This document shows positions 1-5,940 of a stretch of DNA of 6,006 nucleotides, piece after piece. The translations under genes were made by a program, and so were the position numbers. The notes under the pieces were generated by a model, which had not been told where the DNA came from, made no database searches, and saw nothing but the letters and a program-made list of their open reading frames with translations. The stretch comes from Flavobacteriaceae bacterium (lineage in GTDB: Bacteria > Bacteroidota > Bacteroidia > Flavobacteriales > Flavobacteriaceae), in the NCBI GenBank assembly GCA_015489265.1, contig WFZY01000081.1:1-6006 (forward strand), in the 5' to 3' direction. The stretch's first letter is position 1; every line of letters begins with the position of its first letter.

Positions 1-1023
1 ACAGGAGTTACAAATATATTAAGTCCGCAATCCGGAACCGGATTAGGAAATGCTGAACCTATTCAGGTAGAAATAACCAATTTTGGGGGTGTTTCTCAAT
101 CCAATGTACCGGTAAGTTATACTTTGGATGGTCAAACCGTCAACGAAACAGCTCCGGGTCCTTTTGCTGCTAATTCTACGGGAACTTACACCTTTAGTCA
201 TACCGGTGATTTCTCTCAAATTGGAGACCATAGTTTAACAGCTCAAACCCATTTATCAGGTGATGCCGATACTTCCAATGACAGTTTTTCAACGACTATT
301 ACTCATAATATGTGCCAACCTTCAGGAAATTGTAGCTATGGCGATGAAATTACCAATGTACAATTTGGTACTATTAATAACAATTCAAGTTGTAATGGTA
401 CAGGATATTCAGATTTTACTACAATATCAACCGATTTACAAGCCGGTACTGCTTATGATATGACTGTAACAGTCGGCTATTCAGAAGAATATTTTACGGC
501 ATGGATAGATTTTAATGATGATTTTTCATTTGATGCATCAGAAAAAATTGTTCCTGATTATGAATTTGGTTCAGGAGGTTCCGGATCAGGTAGTTATACT
601 AATACATTTACTGTTAATATTCCTTCAAATGCATATAACGGCGAACATTTAATGCGATTGAGAACCAACTGGCAAGACCCTGTTCCTGATGCTTGTACCG
701 ATGTGTCCTACGGTGAAACAGAAGATTATAAAGTCAATATCTTTAATGGGGTAGGTATTGATGTATTTGCTGGTAACCAAATTACACTTCAAAGACTGGA
801 TAACAATCACTTCTTAGTGAGCTTAAACAGCCCTAATTATCAAAAAGATGTTAGTATCAAGGTATATACTATCGGTGGAAAAGAGATTGTTAATCATAAT
901 TTGAAAAATCGAAATGGTAGATATGCTTATGACTTAAACCTGCAATATGTTGCTAAAGGAGTTTATTTATTAAGAATCGGAAACGAAGAAGCCGGCAAGA
1001 TTAAAAAGCTTATTGTAAAATAA
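1..1023 (+). CDS. C-terminal part of a secreted CARDB/GEVED protein with a T9SS sorting domain (5' end outside window)
   Basis: The frame is open from base 1 and stops with TAA at 1021-1023, giving 340 visible residues. The start lies upstream of the window. Visible residues 1-100 look like a CARDB-type beta-sandwich (EPIQVEITNFGG, then SYTLDGQTVNET). Residues about 104-247 form a GEVED domain: paired cysteines near the start, WIDFNDD at about 168-174, GEHLMRLR, and the signature-like GETEDYKVNI near 238-247. Residues about 265-340 are a type A Por/T9SS C-terminal sorting domain (VYTIGGKEIVN, then AKGVYLLRI and a lysine-rich end, KKLIVK). Such proteins cross the outer membrane by the type IX system, lose the sorting domain and are usually anchored to surface lipopolysaccharide or released. 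CARDB and GEVED domains are often accessory modules of large peptidases or adhesins. The catalytic or adhesive part is not visible, so the activity is unknown. The gene is convergent with nrdB. Confidence 0.9.
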   Translation, partial: TGVTNILSPQSGTGLGNAEPIQVEITNFGGVSQSNVPVSYTLDGQTVNETAPGPFAANSTGTYTFSHTGDFSQIGDHSLTAQTHLSGDADTSNDSFSTTITHNMCQPSGNCSYGDEITNVQFGTINNNSSCNGTGYSDFTTISTDLQAGTAYDMTVTVGYSEEYFTAWIDFNDDFSFDASEKIVPDYEFGSGGSGSGSYTNTFTVNIPSNAYNGEHLMRLRTNWQDPVPDACTDVSYGETEDYKVNIFNGVGIDVFAGNQITLQRLDNNHFLVSLNSPNYQKDVSIKVYTIGGKEIVNHNLKNRNGRYAYDLNLQYVAKGVYLLRIGNEEAGKIKKLIVK

Positions 1024-1040
1024 TTTTAACGAAAATGATC

Positions 1041-1078
1041 AAAAAAAACCGGATAACATTATGCTATCCGGTTTTTTT
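1041..1078. terminator. bidirectional intrinsic terminator
   Basis: The arms CCGGATA (1049-1055) and TATCCGG (1065-1071) pair perfectly around a 9-base loop. The stem is preceded by eight A (1041-1048) and followed by seven T (1072-1078), so the A/T tracts extend the pairing and supply a U tract on either strand. It lies 17 bases after the stop of the surface-protein gene. It also lies downstream of the convergent nrdB, so it probably serves both. Confidence 0.88.
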
Positions 1079-1085
1079 GATTTTT

Positions 1086-1150
1086 CGCGTCCTCCCCCAA
1101 TGAATATCGGGACAGGCTAGTTGTTCCTGCGTCACTCCTTCGAAATGACA
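1086..1150 (-). repeat. probable interspersed intergenic repeat
   Basis: This stretch between the terminator and nrdB reads on the minus strand TGTCATTTCGAAGGAGTGAC, then GCAGGAACAACTAGCC, then TGTCCCGATATTCATTGGGG. It closely resembles short noncoding repeats scattered between genes of many Bacteroidota. Inside it, CCC and GGG at 1096-1098 and 1109-1111 flank an imperfect hairpin with A-C and G-T mispairs, which suggests a degraded palindrome. It is recognised by general resemblance only, because no second copy lies in this window. Confidence 0.45.
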
Positions 1151-1166
1151 AAGTGTATTAAGTCAA

Positions 1167-2306
1167 TTAAATCTCAAAGTCATCATCATTGACTTCCATA
1201 TCGATACCACCGACTACATAAGAGGTAATTTCGGTTTCTTGGGGTAATACTTCCACGGCATCATTGCGTAACCAGTGGTTCATCCAGCTAAGCGGATTTT
1301 TACTTTCTTCATAAATAGGTTTAAGACCTATAGCTTGTAAACGGTTATTGGTCAACCATTTCATATATTGTATCAAAAGCTTATCATTTAAGCCAATGAT
1401 AGAACCGTCTTTAAACAAATGTTCTGCCCAACGCATTTCTTGCTCGGCAGCATCTTTATATAGTTTATAAACTTCGTCATCCAAACTACGAATAACTTCG
1501 GCAAAACCCTCATCTTTATGCGTCCGTAAATCGCGAATAATACGTTGCGTCATTTTTAAATGTTCATTCTCATCACGTGCTATAAACTTGATTATCTTGG
1601 CATTACCTTCCATTTTTTTATTTTCGGCAAAACTAAAAGCACAAGCAAAAGATACATAAAACCGTACACCTTCCAAAATATTTACTGATACCAAAGCTAA
1701 ATACAAATCTTTTTTAAGTTGTTCAAGCGTAACCGGTTCATCAGAAGTCATCCCCATTTCTTGTGCTTGGTATTTGATGATATTTTGATAAAAATCATTA
1801 TAATATTGCGTTACGGCACCTGCCCGTTCTTCTATCATTTTATTATCCATAATTTCATCAAAAATTTTGGATGGATCGGGATAAACATTTTTGATGATAT
1901 AAGAATAGGACATAGAATGAATGGTTTCAAAGAAGTCCCAAATAATGATGGCTTCTTCAACTTCCGGCAAGGTAACGGCTTGCCCGAAAGTTAAAAACGG
2001 GGAGCGTCCTTGGACACTATCTAATAGAATTTGATATTTTAAATTTTCGGTAAAAATAAATTTTTCGTGGTCTGACAATTCTGCAAAATCATTGACATCT
2101 TTAATCAGTGATACCTCTTCGGGACGCCAGAAAAAACTCAACATTTTTTGCGATAAATCCTCATAAAAAGGATATTTTTGAACGTCATAACGTTGCAAAT
2201 TTCGACCTTTTCCAAAAAACATTTTTTGTTCGGTAAAATCTATTTTACAGTTGTCATAAATAGAAGGAATAAACTTGTCGCTGGTGCAGTTGTCTTGTTT
2301 TTTCAT
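1167..2306 (-). CDS. nrdB: class Ia ribonucleoside-diphosphate reductase beta subunit
   Basis: NrdB houses the diiron-tyrosyl radical used by NrdA to reduce ribonucleoside diphosphates to deoxyribonucleotides in the cytoplasm. The 379 residues match the usual length (E. coli about 376). All expected residues are visible, offset by 8 to 12 from E. coli: iron ligands D96 (LLDSVQGRSP), E127 and H130 (ETIHSMSY), E212 (LEGVRFY), E246 and H249 (ARDENEH); radical tyrosine Y134; electron-transfer W60 (FFWRPEEV); and Y363 in the flexible tail (TSYVVGG). The tail ends in acidic DDDFEI, as expected for docking on NrdA. Y134 argues against the tyrosine-less class Ic type. ATG at 2304-2306 gives full family length; no clear Shine-Dalgarno is seen, as is common in this phylum. 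A near-match to the -7 box (TAATTTTA on the minus strand, 2332-2339) lies upstream. The gene follows mnmG by 97 bases, so it may have its own promoter or be read through. nrdA is not next to it. Confidence 0.97.
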   Translation of the reverse strand: MKKQDNCTSDKFIPSIYDNCKIDFTEQKMFFGKGRNLQRYDVQKYPFYEDLSQKMLSFFWRPEEVSLIKDVNDFAELSDHEKFIFTENLKYQILLDSVQGRSPFLTFGQAVTLPEVEEAIIIWDFFETIHSMSYSYIIKNVYPDPSKIFDEIMDNKMIEERAGAVTQYYNDFYQNIIKYQAQEMGMTSDEPVTLEQLKKDLYLALVSVNILEGVRFYVSFACAFSFAENKKMEGNAKIIKFIARDENEHLKMTQRIIRDLRTHKDEGFAEVIRSLDDEVYKLYKDAAEQEMRWAEHLFKDGSIIGLNDKLLIQYMKWLTNNRLQAIGLKPIYEESKNPLSWMNHWLRNDAVEVLPQETEITSYVVGGIDMEVNDDDFEI

Positions 2307-2357
2307 TGGTTAAGGTTTAGATTTAGTGGCATAAAATTACGGATTTTTTTGGAATTT

Positions 2358-2401
2358 TCGCTTCGGTACATTCCTCTCTGCGTTCGGAACACTCAGTCAC
2401 C
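2358..2401 (-). repeat. short interspersed repeat, copy 1 (mnmG-nrdB gap)
   Basis: On the minus strand this begins GGTGACTGAGTGTTCCGAAC and ends TGTACCGAAGCGA. It aligns with 4582-4630 on the plus strand, which begins GGTCTCCGAGTGGTTTTGCG and ends TGTACCGAAGTGA. Both share GGT..C.GAGTG, a central CG with a purine run and GGA, and TACCGAAG.GA, with a few bases of length difference in the middle. It fills most of the gap between mnmG and nrdB. No strong stem with a T tract is present, so it is not called a terminator. Confidence 0.5.
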
Positions 2402-2405
2402 TACT

Positions 2406-4280
2406 TTACCGCCCCATATAAACCAACAATACCGATATATCACTCGGTGAAACACCGCTGATACGAGAAGCTTGTGCAATAGTTTTGGGGTGGATTTTCA
2501 TCAGTTTTTCGCGCCCCTCGTAAGAGATGGATTTGATTTTACTGAAATCAAAATCATCAGGAATGGGAATGTTTTCCAAGCGATTGAGCTTGTCGGCATT
2601 CAATTTTTCTTTTTCGATATAACCGGCGTATTTAAGATGTATTTCTGCTTGTTCTTTGACCGGTTCGTCTATTTGGTTGGCTTCTGCAAAGTTTTTAACA
2701 ATTTTTAATTGCAATAAATCATTAAAATTTAATTGTGGACGCGAGGCAATTTTATACAATTTCATCTGTTGCTTGACGGGAGAGGAATTCTTTTCTTCTA
2801 AAATGGGATTGATTTCTTCGGGCTTGACACTTTGTTTTTTGAAAAAATCCAATACCAAATCCGTTTTTTTAAGCTTCTCCTCTACCCTTTTGAGACGTTC
2901 GTCCGAAGCTAAACCTATGGCATGCGACAGCGGCGTTAAACGAATGTCGGCATTGTCTTGCCGCAACAAAGTGCGGTATTCAGCGCGACTGGTAAACATC
3001 CGGTAGGGTTCATCTACACCTTTGGTGATTAAATCATCAATCAACACACCTATATAAGCTTGATCACGTTTTAAAATCAAGGGTGATTGTTCGCGGATTT
3101 TCAAAACGGCGTTTACACCAGCCATTAATCCTTGGGCTGCCGCTTCTTCATATCCGGTGGTGCCGTTAATTTGTCCGGCAAAATACAAATGGTCTATTAA
3201 TTTGGTTTCAAGGGTGTGTTTGAGTTGGGTCGGCGGAAAATAATCGTATTCGATGGCGTAGGCAAATTGCATAAAACGGGCATTTTCAAATCCGGGAACT
3301 TTTCTCAGGGATTCGTATTGCACTTCTTCACTCAACGAACTGGAAAACCCGTTGATATACATTTCATACGTGTGCCAACCTTCGGGTTCTACAAATAACT
3401 GATGCCGGTCTTTGCCGGAAAACCGCACGATTTTATCTTCAATACTCGGGCAATAACGCGGACCGACGCCGTCAATTTCGCCGGTAAACAAGGGCGAATC
3501 TTTAAAACCGATACGTAAATTGTCGTGCACTTCCGGATTGGTATAAGTGATAAAACACGAGCGTTGCTCATGTAACGGTTTGGTTTCGTCAGAGAAAGAA
3601 AATTTTTGCGGATGCTCATCGCCTTTTTGTTCGGTCATTTTAGAAAAATCCAAGCTCCGCCCGTCAATGCGTGGTGGTGTTCCTGTTTTCATTCGTCCGG
3701 CTTCAAAACCCAAGGTTACCAAATTTTCCGTCAATCCAACGGCTGCCTTCTCACCTATGCGACCACCGCCGAAGACTTTTTTTCCAATAAAAATTTTACC
3801 GTTTAAAAAAGTGCCGTTGGTTAAAATAACCGCTTTGCCAAAAATTTCAGTCCCCAACTGCGTTTTAACCCCTTGTAATTTTCCACGTGATACCATCAAT
3901 TCCGTAACCATATCCGCCATTAAATCCAAATTAGGCGTTTTTTCAAGCATTTGTCGCCATGTATTGGTAAACAAAATACGGTCGTTTTGCGTTCGCGGAC
4001 TCCACATAGCCGGTCCTTTGGATTTGTTTAGCATCCGGAATTGTATCGCCGATTTATCGGAAACCATACCGCTATATCCTCCCATGGCATCAATTTCCCT
4101 AACGATTTGCCCTTTGGCGATACCACCCATTGCCGGATTGCAACTCATTTGCGCTATTTTAAACAAATCGAGCGTAACCAACAAGGTTTTAGCCCCCATA
4201 TTGGCAGCGGCAGCGGCGGCTTCGGAACCGGCGTGTCCGGCACCGACTACAATGACGTCATATTTGATGGGGTATTTCAT
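2406..4280 (-). CDS. mnmG: tRNA uridine-5-carboxymethylaminomethyl(34) synthesis enzyme MnmG (GidA)
   Basis: With MnmE, MnmG installs the carboxymethylaminomethyl group on wobble uridine 34 of tRNAs that read NNA and NNG codons, using FAD, NADH and a methylene-folate carbon. The 624-residue product is close to the usual length of about 630. The N-terminal Rossmann FAD motif is GAGHAGSEAA (about 13-22), followed by SCNPAMGG with C47. The first family signature, GPRYCPSIEDKIVRF (273-287), holds C277; C47 and C277 match the two catalytically important cysteines of the E. coli enzyme. The second signature starts at AGQINGTTGYEEAA (about 368) and runs to about 391. The helical C-terminal MnmE/tRNA-binding domain spans about 430-624 and ends in SVLLVYMGR. 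ATG at 4278-4280 puts the FAD motif at the usual distance from the N-terminus. A TAACTTTG box lies about 45 bases upstream. It is the first gene of a possible mnmG-nrdB unit. Confidence 0.98.
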   Translation of the reverse strand: MKYPIKYDVIVVGAGHAGSEAAAAAANMGAKTLLVTLDLFKIAQMSCNPAMGGIAKGQIVREIDAMGGYSGMVSDKSAIQFRMLNKSKGPAMWSPRTQNDRILFTNTWRQMLEKTPNLDLMADMVTELMVSRGKLQGVKTQLGTEIFGKAVILTNGTFLNGKIFIGKKVFGGGRIGEKAAVGLTENLVTLGFEAGRMKTGTPPRIDGRSLDFSKMTEQKGDEHPQKFSFSDETKPLHEQRSCFITYTNPEVHDNLRIGFKDSPLFTGEIDGVGPRYCPSIEDKIVRFSGKDRHQLFVEPEGWHTYEMYINGFSSSLSEEVQYESLRKVPGFENARFMQFAYAIEYDYFPPTQLKHTLETKLIDHLYFAGQINGTTGYEEAAAQGLMAGVNAVLKIREQSPLILKRDQAYIGVLIDDLITKGVDEPYRMFTSRAEYRTLLRQDNADIRLTPLSHAIGLASDERLKRVEEKLKKTDLVLDFFKKQSVKPEEINPILEEKNSSPVKQQMKLYKIASRPQLNFNDLLQLKIVKNFAEANQIDEPVKEQAEIHLKYAGYIEKEKLNADKLNRLENIPIPDDFDFSKIKSISYEGREKLMKIHPKTIAQASRISGVSPSDISVLLVYMGR

Positions 4281-4325
4281 TTAGTTAAAAGTTGAATGTT
4301 GGGGGTAGTCTATTAATTTGATGTG

Positions 4326-4333
4326 CAAAGTTA
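4326..4333 (-). promoter_or_regulatory. mnmG promoter, -7 box TAACTTTG
   Basis: The minus strand reads TAACTTTG, an exact match to the Bacteroidota primary sigma factor -7 consensus TAnnTTTG. Transcription would start near 4320 and leave a 5' leader of about 40 bases before the mnmG ATG. No clear -33 TTTG is seen at the usual distance. That upstream part is occupied by the first TGAGGAATTGAGG repeat (4342-4370). Confidence 0.5.
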
Positions 4334-4341
4334 CGATTTTT

Positions 4342-4538
4342 TGAGGAATTGAGGATTTGTTGACTTCATAGCGTATTTCATTCTTTGATGATTGTTTATT
4401 GCTTCATACCGTGTTTTCGTTTCATAAACTGAGGAAGTGAGGATTTATTGTGCTTCATTGAATATGACGTTACTTGATGATTACCAATTATTACGAACCA
4501 TATTGATTGTTTCATAAACTGAGGAATTGAGGTGTTTT
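4342..4538 (+). repeat. three spaced direct repeats (TGAGGAATTGAGG family)
   Basis: Copies start at 4342 (TGAGGAATTGAGGATTTGTTG, followed by ACTTCAT), 4430 (TGAGGAAGTGAGGATTTATTG, followed by TGCTTCAT) and 4520 (TGAGGAATTGAGGTGTTTTTT). Starts are 88 and 90 bases apart. Copies 2 and 3 share a longer block beginning GTTTCATAAACTGAGGAA (4419-4436 and 4509-4526), with one mismatch over 24 bases. Related pieces (TTTATTGCTTCATA at 4395-4408) lie between. Together with the tracts to its right this fills the 383-base gap between mnmG and the transposase gene, where no credible gene is seen. Confidence 0.7.
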
Positions 4539-4540
4539 TT

Positions 4541-4571
4541 AGTGGAAAGTGGAAAGCGACAAAGTGGAAAG
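4541..4571 (+). repeat. purine-rich AGTGGAAAG repeat tract
   Basis: AGTGGAAAG occurs at 4541-4549, overlaps a second GTGGAAAG at 4548-4555, and recurs at 4563-4571 after GCGACAA. The strand is almost entirely purine. No function can be assigned. It directly precedes the interspersed repeat at 4582. Confidence 0.5.
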
Positions 4572-4581
4572 TGCGGAAGTA

Positions 4582-4630
4582 GGTCTCCGAGTGGTTTTGC
4601 GACAGAAGGAGCAAAATTGTACCGAAGTGA
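4582..4630 (+). repeat. short interspersed repeat, copy 2 (downstream of the transposase gene)
   Basis: This begins GGTCTCCGAGTGG and ends TGTACCGAAGTGA. It is the inverted-orientation relative of 2358-2401, with the same end motifs and a slightly longer middle. It lies 3' of the transposase gene on the opposite strand. Confidence 0.5.
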
Positions 4631-4663
4631 CCGGTGTGTCGTGATGACAATTCACAATCAAAA

Positions 4664-5314
4664 TCAACGGTGGTTGCTATCGCGTTGCCACATTTTAGGA
4701 TTATTCATAATGTATTGACGGATACGGTTTAATTCGGCATTGTTTCGGATGATACGGTCGTGGTAATTGGATTGCCATGCGAAACCGGGGATTATGGGAC
4801 GGGATTTTATGGTACAAATGCGTTTGTATTGGTTAATTATTACGCCAATTGTTCCGGGTTTCCATTCGGGTTTATGATTTTTGTTTCGTGATTTTTTGTT
4901 ATTTTCGTTCCGTTTATGCATCGTAGAGACGCCCAAATTGGGCGTCTCTACGTCCCCCGCATCATCCACCACAACGTCCCCCGCATCATCCATCACAACG
5001 TTCCCCGTATCATTCGCCATGGTGGGGGATTGATATTTTTGATCATCAATCCACAAAATGCCGTGTATATGGTTGGGCATGATGATAAATTCGTCCAAAC
5101 GAACAAACGGGAAATGTTGCGGAATTTCCCGCCAATATTTTTCCGCCATTTCCCCAACCGCATTCAATACCATTTTATCATTCACGATTTCCCCGAAAAA
5201 ATGTTCGCGGTTGCGGGTAACAATGGTGATAAAATACGCACCGGCAGATGCGTAATCGAAACCGCGCAAACGGTTGGATGCGATGCGGTATTTGTTACGG
5301 AATTTTTCGGACAT
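4664..5314 (-). CDS. REP-associated tyrosine transposase (RAYT), IS200-like Y1 family
   Basis: This is a single-strand DNA transposase/nickase of the HUH Y1 superfamily, 216 residues. The N-terminus has the family pattern NRLRGFDYASAGAYFITIVT (14-33), then ...HFFGEIV. The metal-binding HUH motif is MPNHIHGI with H82 and H84. After the linker comes KPGTIGVIINQYKRI, where Y163 is the best candidate for the nucleophile. The end is WQSNYHDRIIRN...RIRQYIMNNPKMW, typical of Bacteroidota RAYTs. The linker (about 92-150) is unusual: 8-residue repeats around VVMDDAGDVVVDDAGDV and then VETPNLGVST, encoded by a perfect palindrome, then a K/N-rich run (MHKRNENNKKSRNKNHK). ATG at 5312-5314 gives a full N-terminus. 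RAYTs are usually domesticated, not flanked by terminal repeats, and are thought to spread REP palindromes; no IS ends or target duplication are seen. It appears intact, and is monocistronic. Confidence 0.9.
   Translation of the reverse strand: MSEKFRNKYRIASNRLRGFDYASAGAYFITIVTRNREHFFGEIVNDKMVLNAVGEMAEKYWREIPQHFPFVRLDEFIIMPNHIHGILWIDDQKYQSPTMANDTGNVVMDDAGDVVVDDAGDVETPNLGVSTMHKRNENNKKSRNKNHKPEWKPGTIGVIINQYKRICTIKSRPIIPGFAWQSNYHDRIIRNNAELNRIRQYIMNNPKMWQRDSNHR
4922..4952. repeat. REP-like GTAG palindrome, copy 1, inside the transposase gene
   Basis: The 15-base arm CGTAGAGACGCCCAA is followed by a single A and its exact reverse complement, a perfect 31-base inverted repeat. On both strands the element starts with GTAG after the outer C; GTAG (or GTRG) at the 5' foot is the known hallmark of REPs used by RAYTs. 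Here it sits in frame in the RAYT linker and encodes residues 121-131, including ETPNLGVST. The 29-base core is identical to 5575-5603. No T tract follows, so it is not a terminator. Confidence 0.85.
4951..5022 (-). repeat. 24-bp tandem repeat in the transposase linker (3 units)
   Basis: Units are 4951-4974, 4975-4998 and 4999-5022. On the plus strand the first two read CGTCCCCCGCATCATCCA followed by C or T CACAA, differing at one base. The third is degenerate (CGTTCCCCGTATCATTCGCC, then ATGG). Being a multiple of three, they add 8 residues each (about DDAGDVVV) without breaking the frame. They directly abut the palindrome. Confidence 0.85.
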
Positions 5315-5333
5315 TTAATTATCTGGATAAATT

Positions 5334-5361
5334 GGTTATTTGGTGAATCGGTTATTTGGTG
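5334..5361 (+). repeat. short direct repeat GGTTATTTGGTG (x2)
   Basis: GGTTATTTGGTG occurs at 5334-5345 and 5350-5361, in the leader upstream of the transposase start. The spacing is 16 bases. It may be a small slippage duplication; no regulator is recognised. Confidence 0.5.
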
Positions 5362-5387
5362 TCCGGTATCGGAGGTTGAATCATTAA

Positions 5388-5395
5388 CAAAAATA
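5388..5395 (-). promoter_or_regulatory. possible transposase promoter, -7 box TATTTTTG
   Basis: The minus strand reads TATTTTTG, an exact fit to TAnnTTTG, about 73 bases before the transposase ATG. The surroundings are AT-rich, so a chance match is quite possible, and no convincing -33 element is seen. Confidence 0.35.
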
Positions 5396-5488
5396 ATAAT
5401 TTTTTGGAATTGTAATATTATTTGGTGTGTTGGTTGGTTTTTTCGTTTTGTTTGATTTCGTGCCGTTTTTTTGTTTCATATTTTCATT

Positions 5489-5577
5489 GCGTTGCGTTCC
5501 CCGTTGTGACGCGTTGCGTTGCGTGACGTTCGTTGCGTTGCGTTGTATCGCGTTGCGTTGTATCGTGTTGCGTTGTA
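5489..5577 (+). repeat. GCGTT pentanucleotide satellite
   Basis: From TTGCGTTGCG to CGTTGTAG the sequence is mainly repeated CGTTG/GCGTT units. The right half has a higher-order pattern: CGTTG three times then TATCG (5531-5550), CGTTG twice then TATCG (5551-5565), then TGTTGCGTTG. It runs directly into palindrome copy 2. It is part of the gene-free stretch from 5315 to about 5858, which otherwise holds only the repeats listed here. Confidence 0.8.
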
Positions 5578-5603
5578 GAGACGCCCAAATTGGGCGTCTC
5601 TAC
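5575..5603. repeat. REP-like GTAG palindrome, copy 2
   Basis: Arms GTAGAGACGCCCAA and TTGGGCGTCTCTAC surround one central A. This is a perfect 29-base inverted repeat identical to the core of copy 1 inside the transposase gene, 652 bases away. Flanks differ: copy 1 is followed by GTCCCCC, copy 2 by GTGGGGG. Copy 2 lies in noncoding repeat DNA between the satellite and the 84-bp array. Confidence 0.88.
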
Positions 5604-5822
5604 GTGGGGGATCGTATCGTCATTATGGGAAATGTATCGTTATTACGGGGGATTATTTCATCAATCCGTACAACCATATTGTCATTACGTGGGGATCGTA
5701 TCGTCATTATGGTAAATGTATCGTTATTACGGGGGATTATTTCATCAATCCGTACAACCATATTGTCATTACGTGGGGATCGTATCATCATTATGGAAAA
5801 CGTATCATTATTACGGGGGATT
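5604..5822 (+). repeat. 84-bp tandem repeat array (2.6 units)
   Basis: Units start at 5604, 5689 and 5773; the inner period is exactly 84 (ATCGTATC at 5611, 5695, 5779). Units 1 and 2 differ by one extra G in the first G run and one substitution (GGGAAAT versus GGTAAAT). Unit 3 has a few G-to-A type changes and departs after GGGGGATT near 5822. Each unit itself contains shorter related pieces (TATCGTCATTATGG, TATCGTTATTACGG, CATATTGTCATTACG). Because 84 is divisible by three, long frames stay open on both strands, but they encode only the repeat. Confidence 0.92.
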
Positions 5823-5940
5823 GTATCATTATTTCGGATAATGGGATCATTATTACGGTTACCGTATCGTCATTACAGGTACCGCATTGTTATGATGGGT
5901 AATGATATCATCATTACGGAATACCATATCATCATTGACA
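5823..5940 (+). repeat. degenerate TATCRTYATTACGG-type short repeats
   Basis: The array decays into irregular copies of its own subunit: TATCATTATTTCGG, GATCATTATTACGG, TATCGTCATTACAG, TATCATCATTACGG and TATCATCATTGAC. They recur roughly every 18-27 bases. The 84-bp units are composed of the same element, so it appears to be the older building block. Confidence 0.7.

Noticed and set aside
2332..2339. nrdB promoter box TAATTTTA
   Set aside because: It has one mismatch to TAnnTTTG, lies in AT-rich DNA and lacks a -33 partner, so it is mentioned only under nrdB.
3547..4284. Plus-strand open frame of 245 codons opposite mnmG
   Set aside because: It is antisense to the 5' part of mnmG, whose family signatures are unambiguous, and its translation shows no recognisable domain.
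4396..4650. Minus-strand open frame of 84 codons between mnmG and the transposase
   Set aside because: Its translation simply reads through the direct repeats (PQFMKQ and PQFMKR copies), the purine tract and the dispersed repeat; no homologous pattern or promoter supports it.
4922..4952. Palindrome as an intrinsic terminator
   Set aside because: No T tract follows on either strand, and copy 1 lies in the middle of a gene.
4664..5314. Autonomous IS200/IS605 insertion sequence
   Set aside because: No TnpB-like gene, no recognisable left or right IS hairpin ends and no bounded element are seen; sequence motifs and the GTAG palindromes fit a RAYT better.
4916..5455. Plus-strand open frame of 179 codons over the transposase
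   Set aside because: It is antisense to the RAYT gene and kept open by the 24-bp repeats and palindrome (NVPRIIHH copies).
5604..5822. CRISPR-like array
   Set aside because: Units are contiguous, with no unique spacers between constant repeats, and there are no cas genes in the window.
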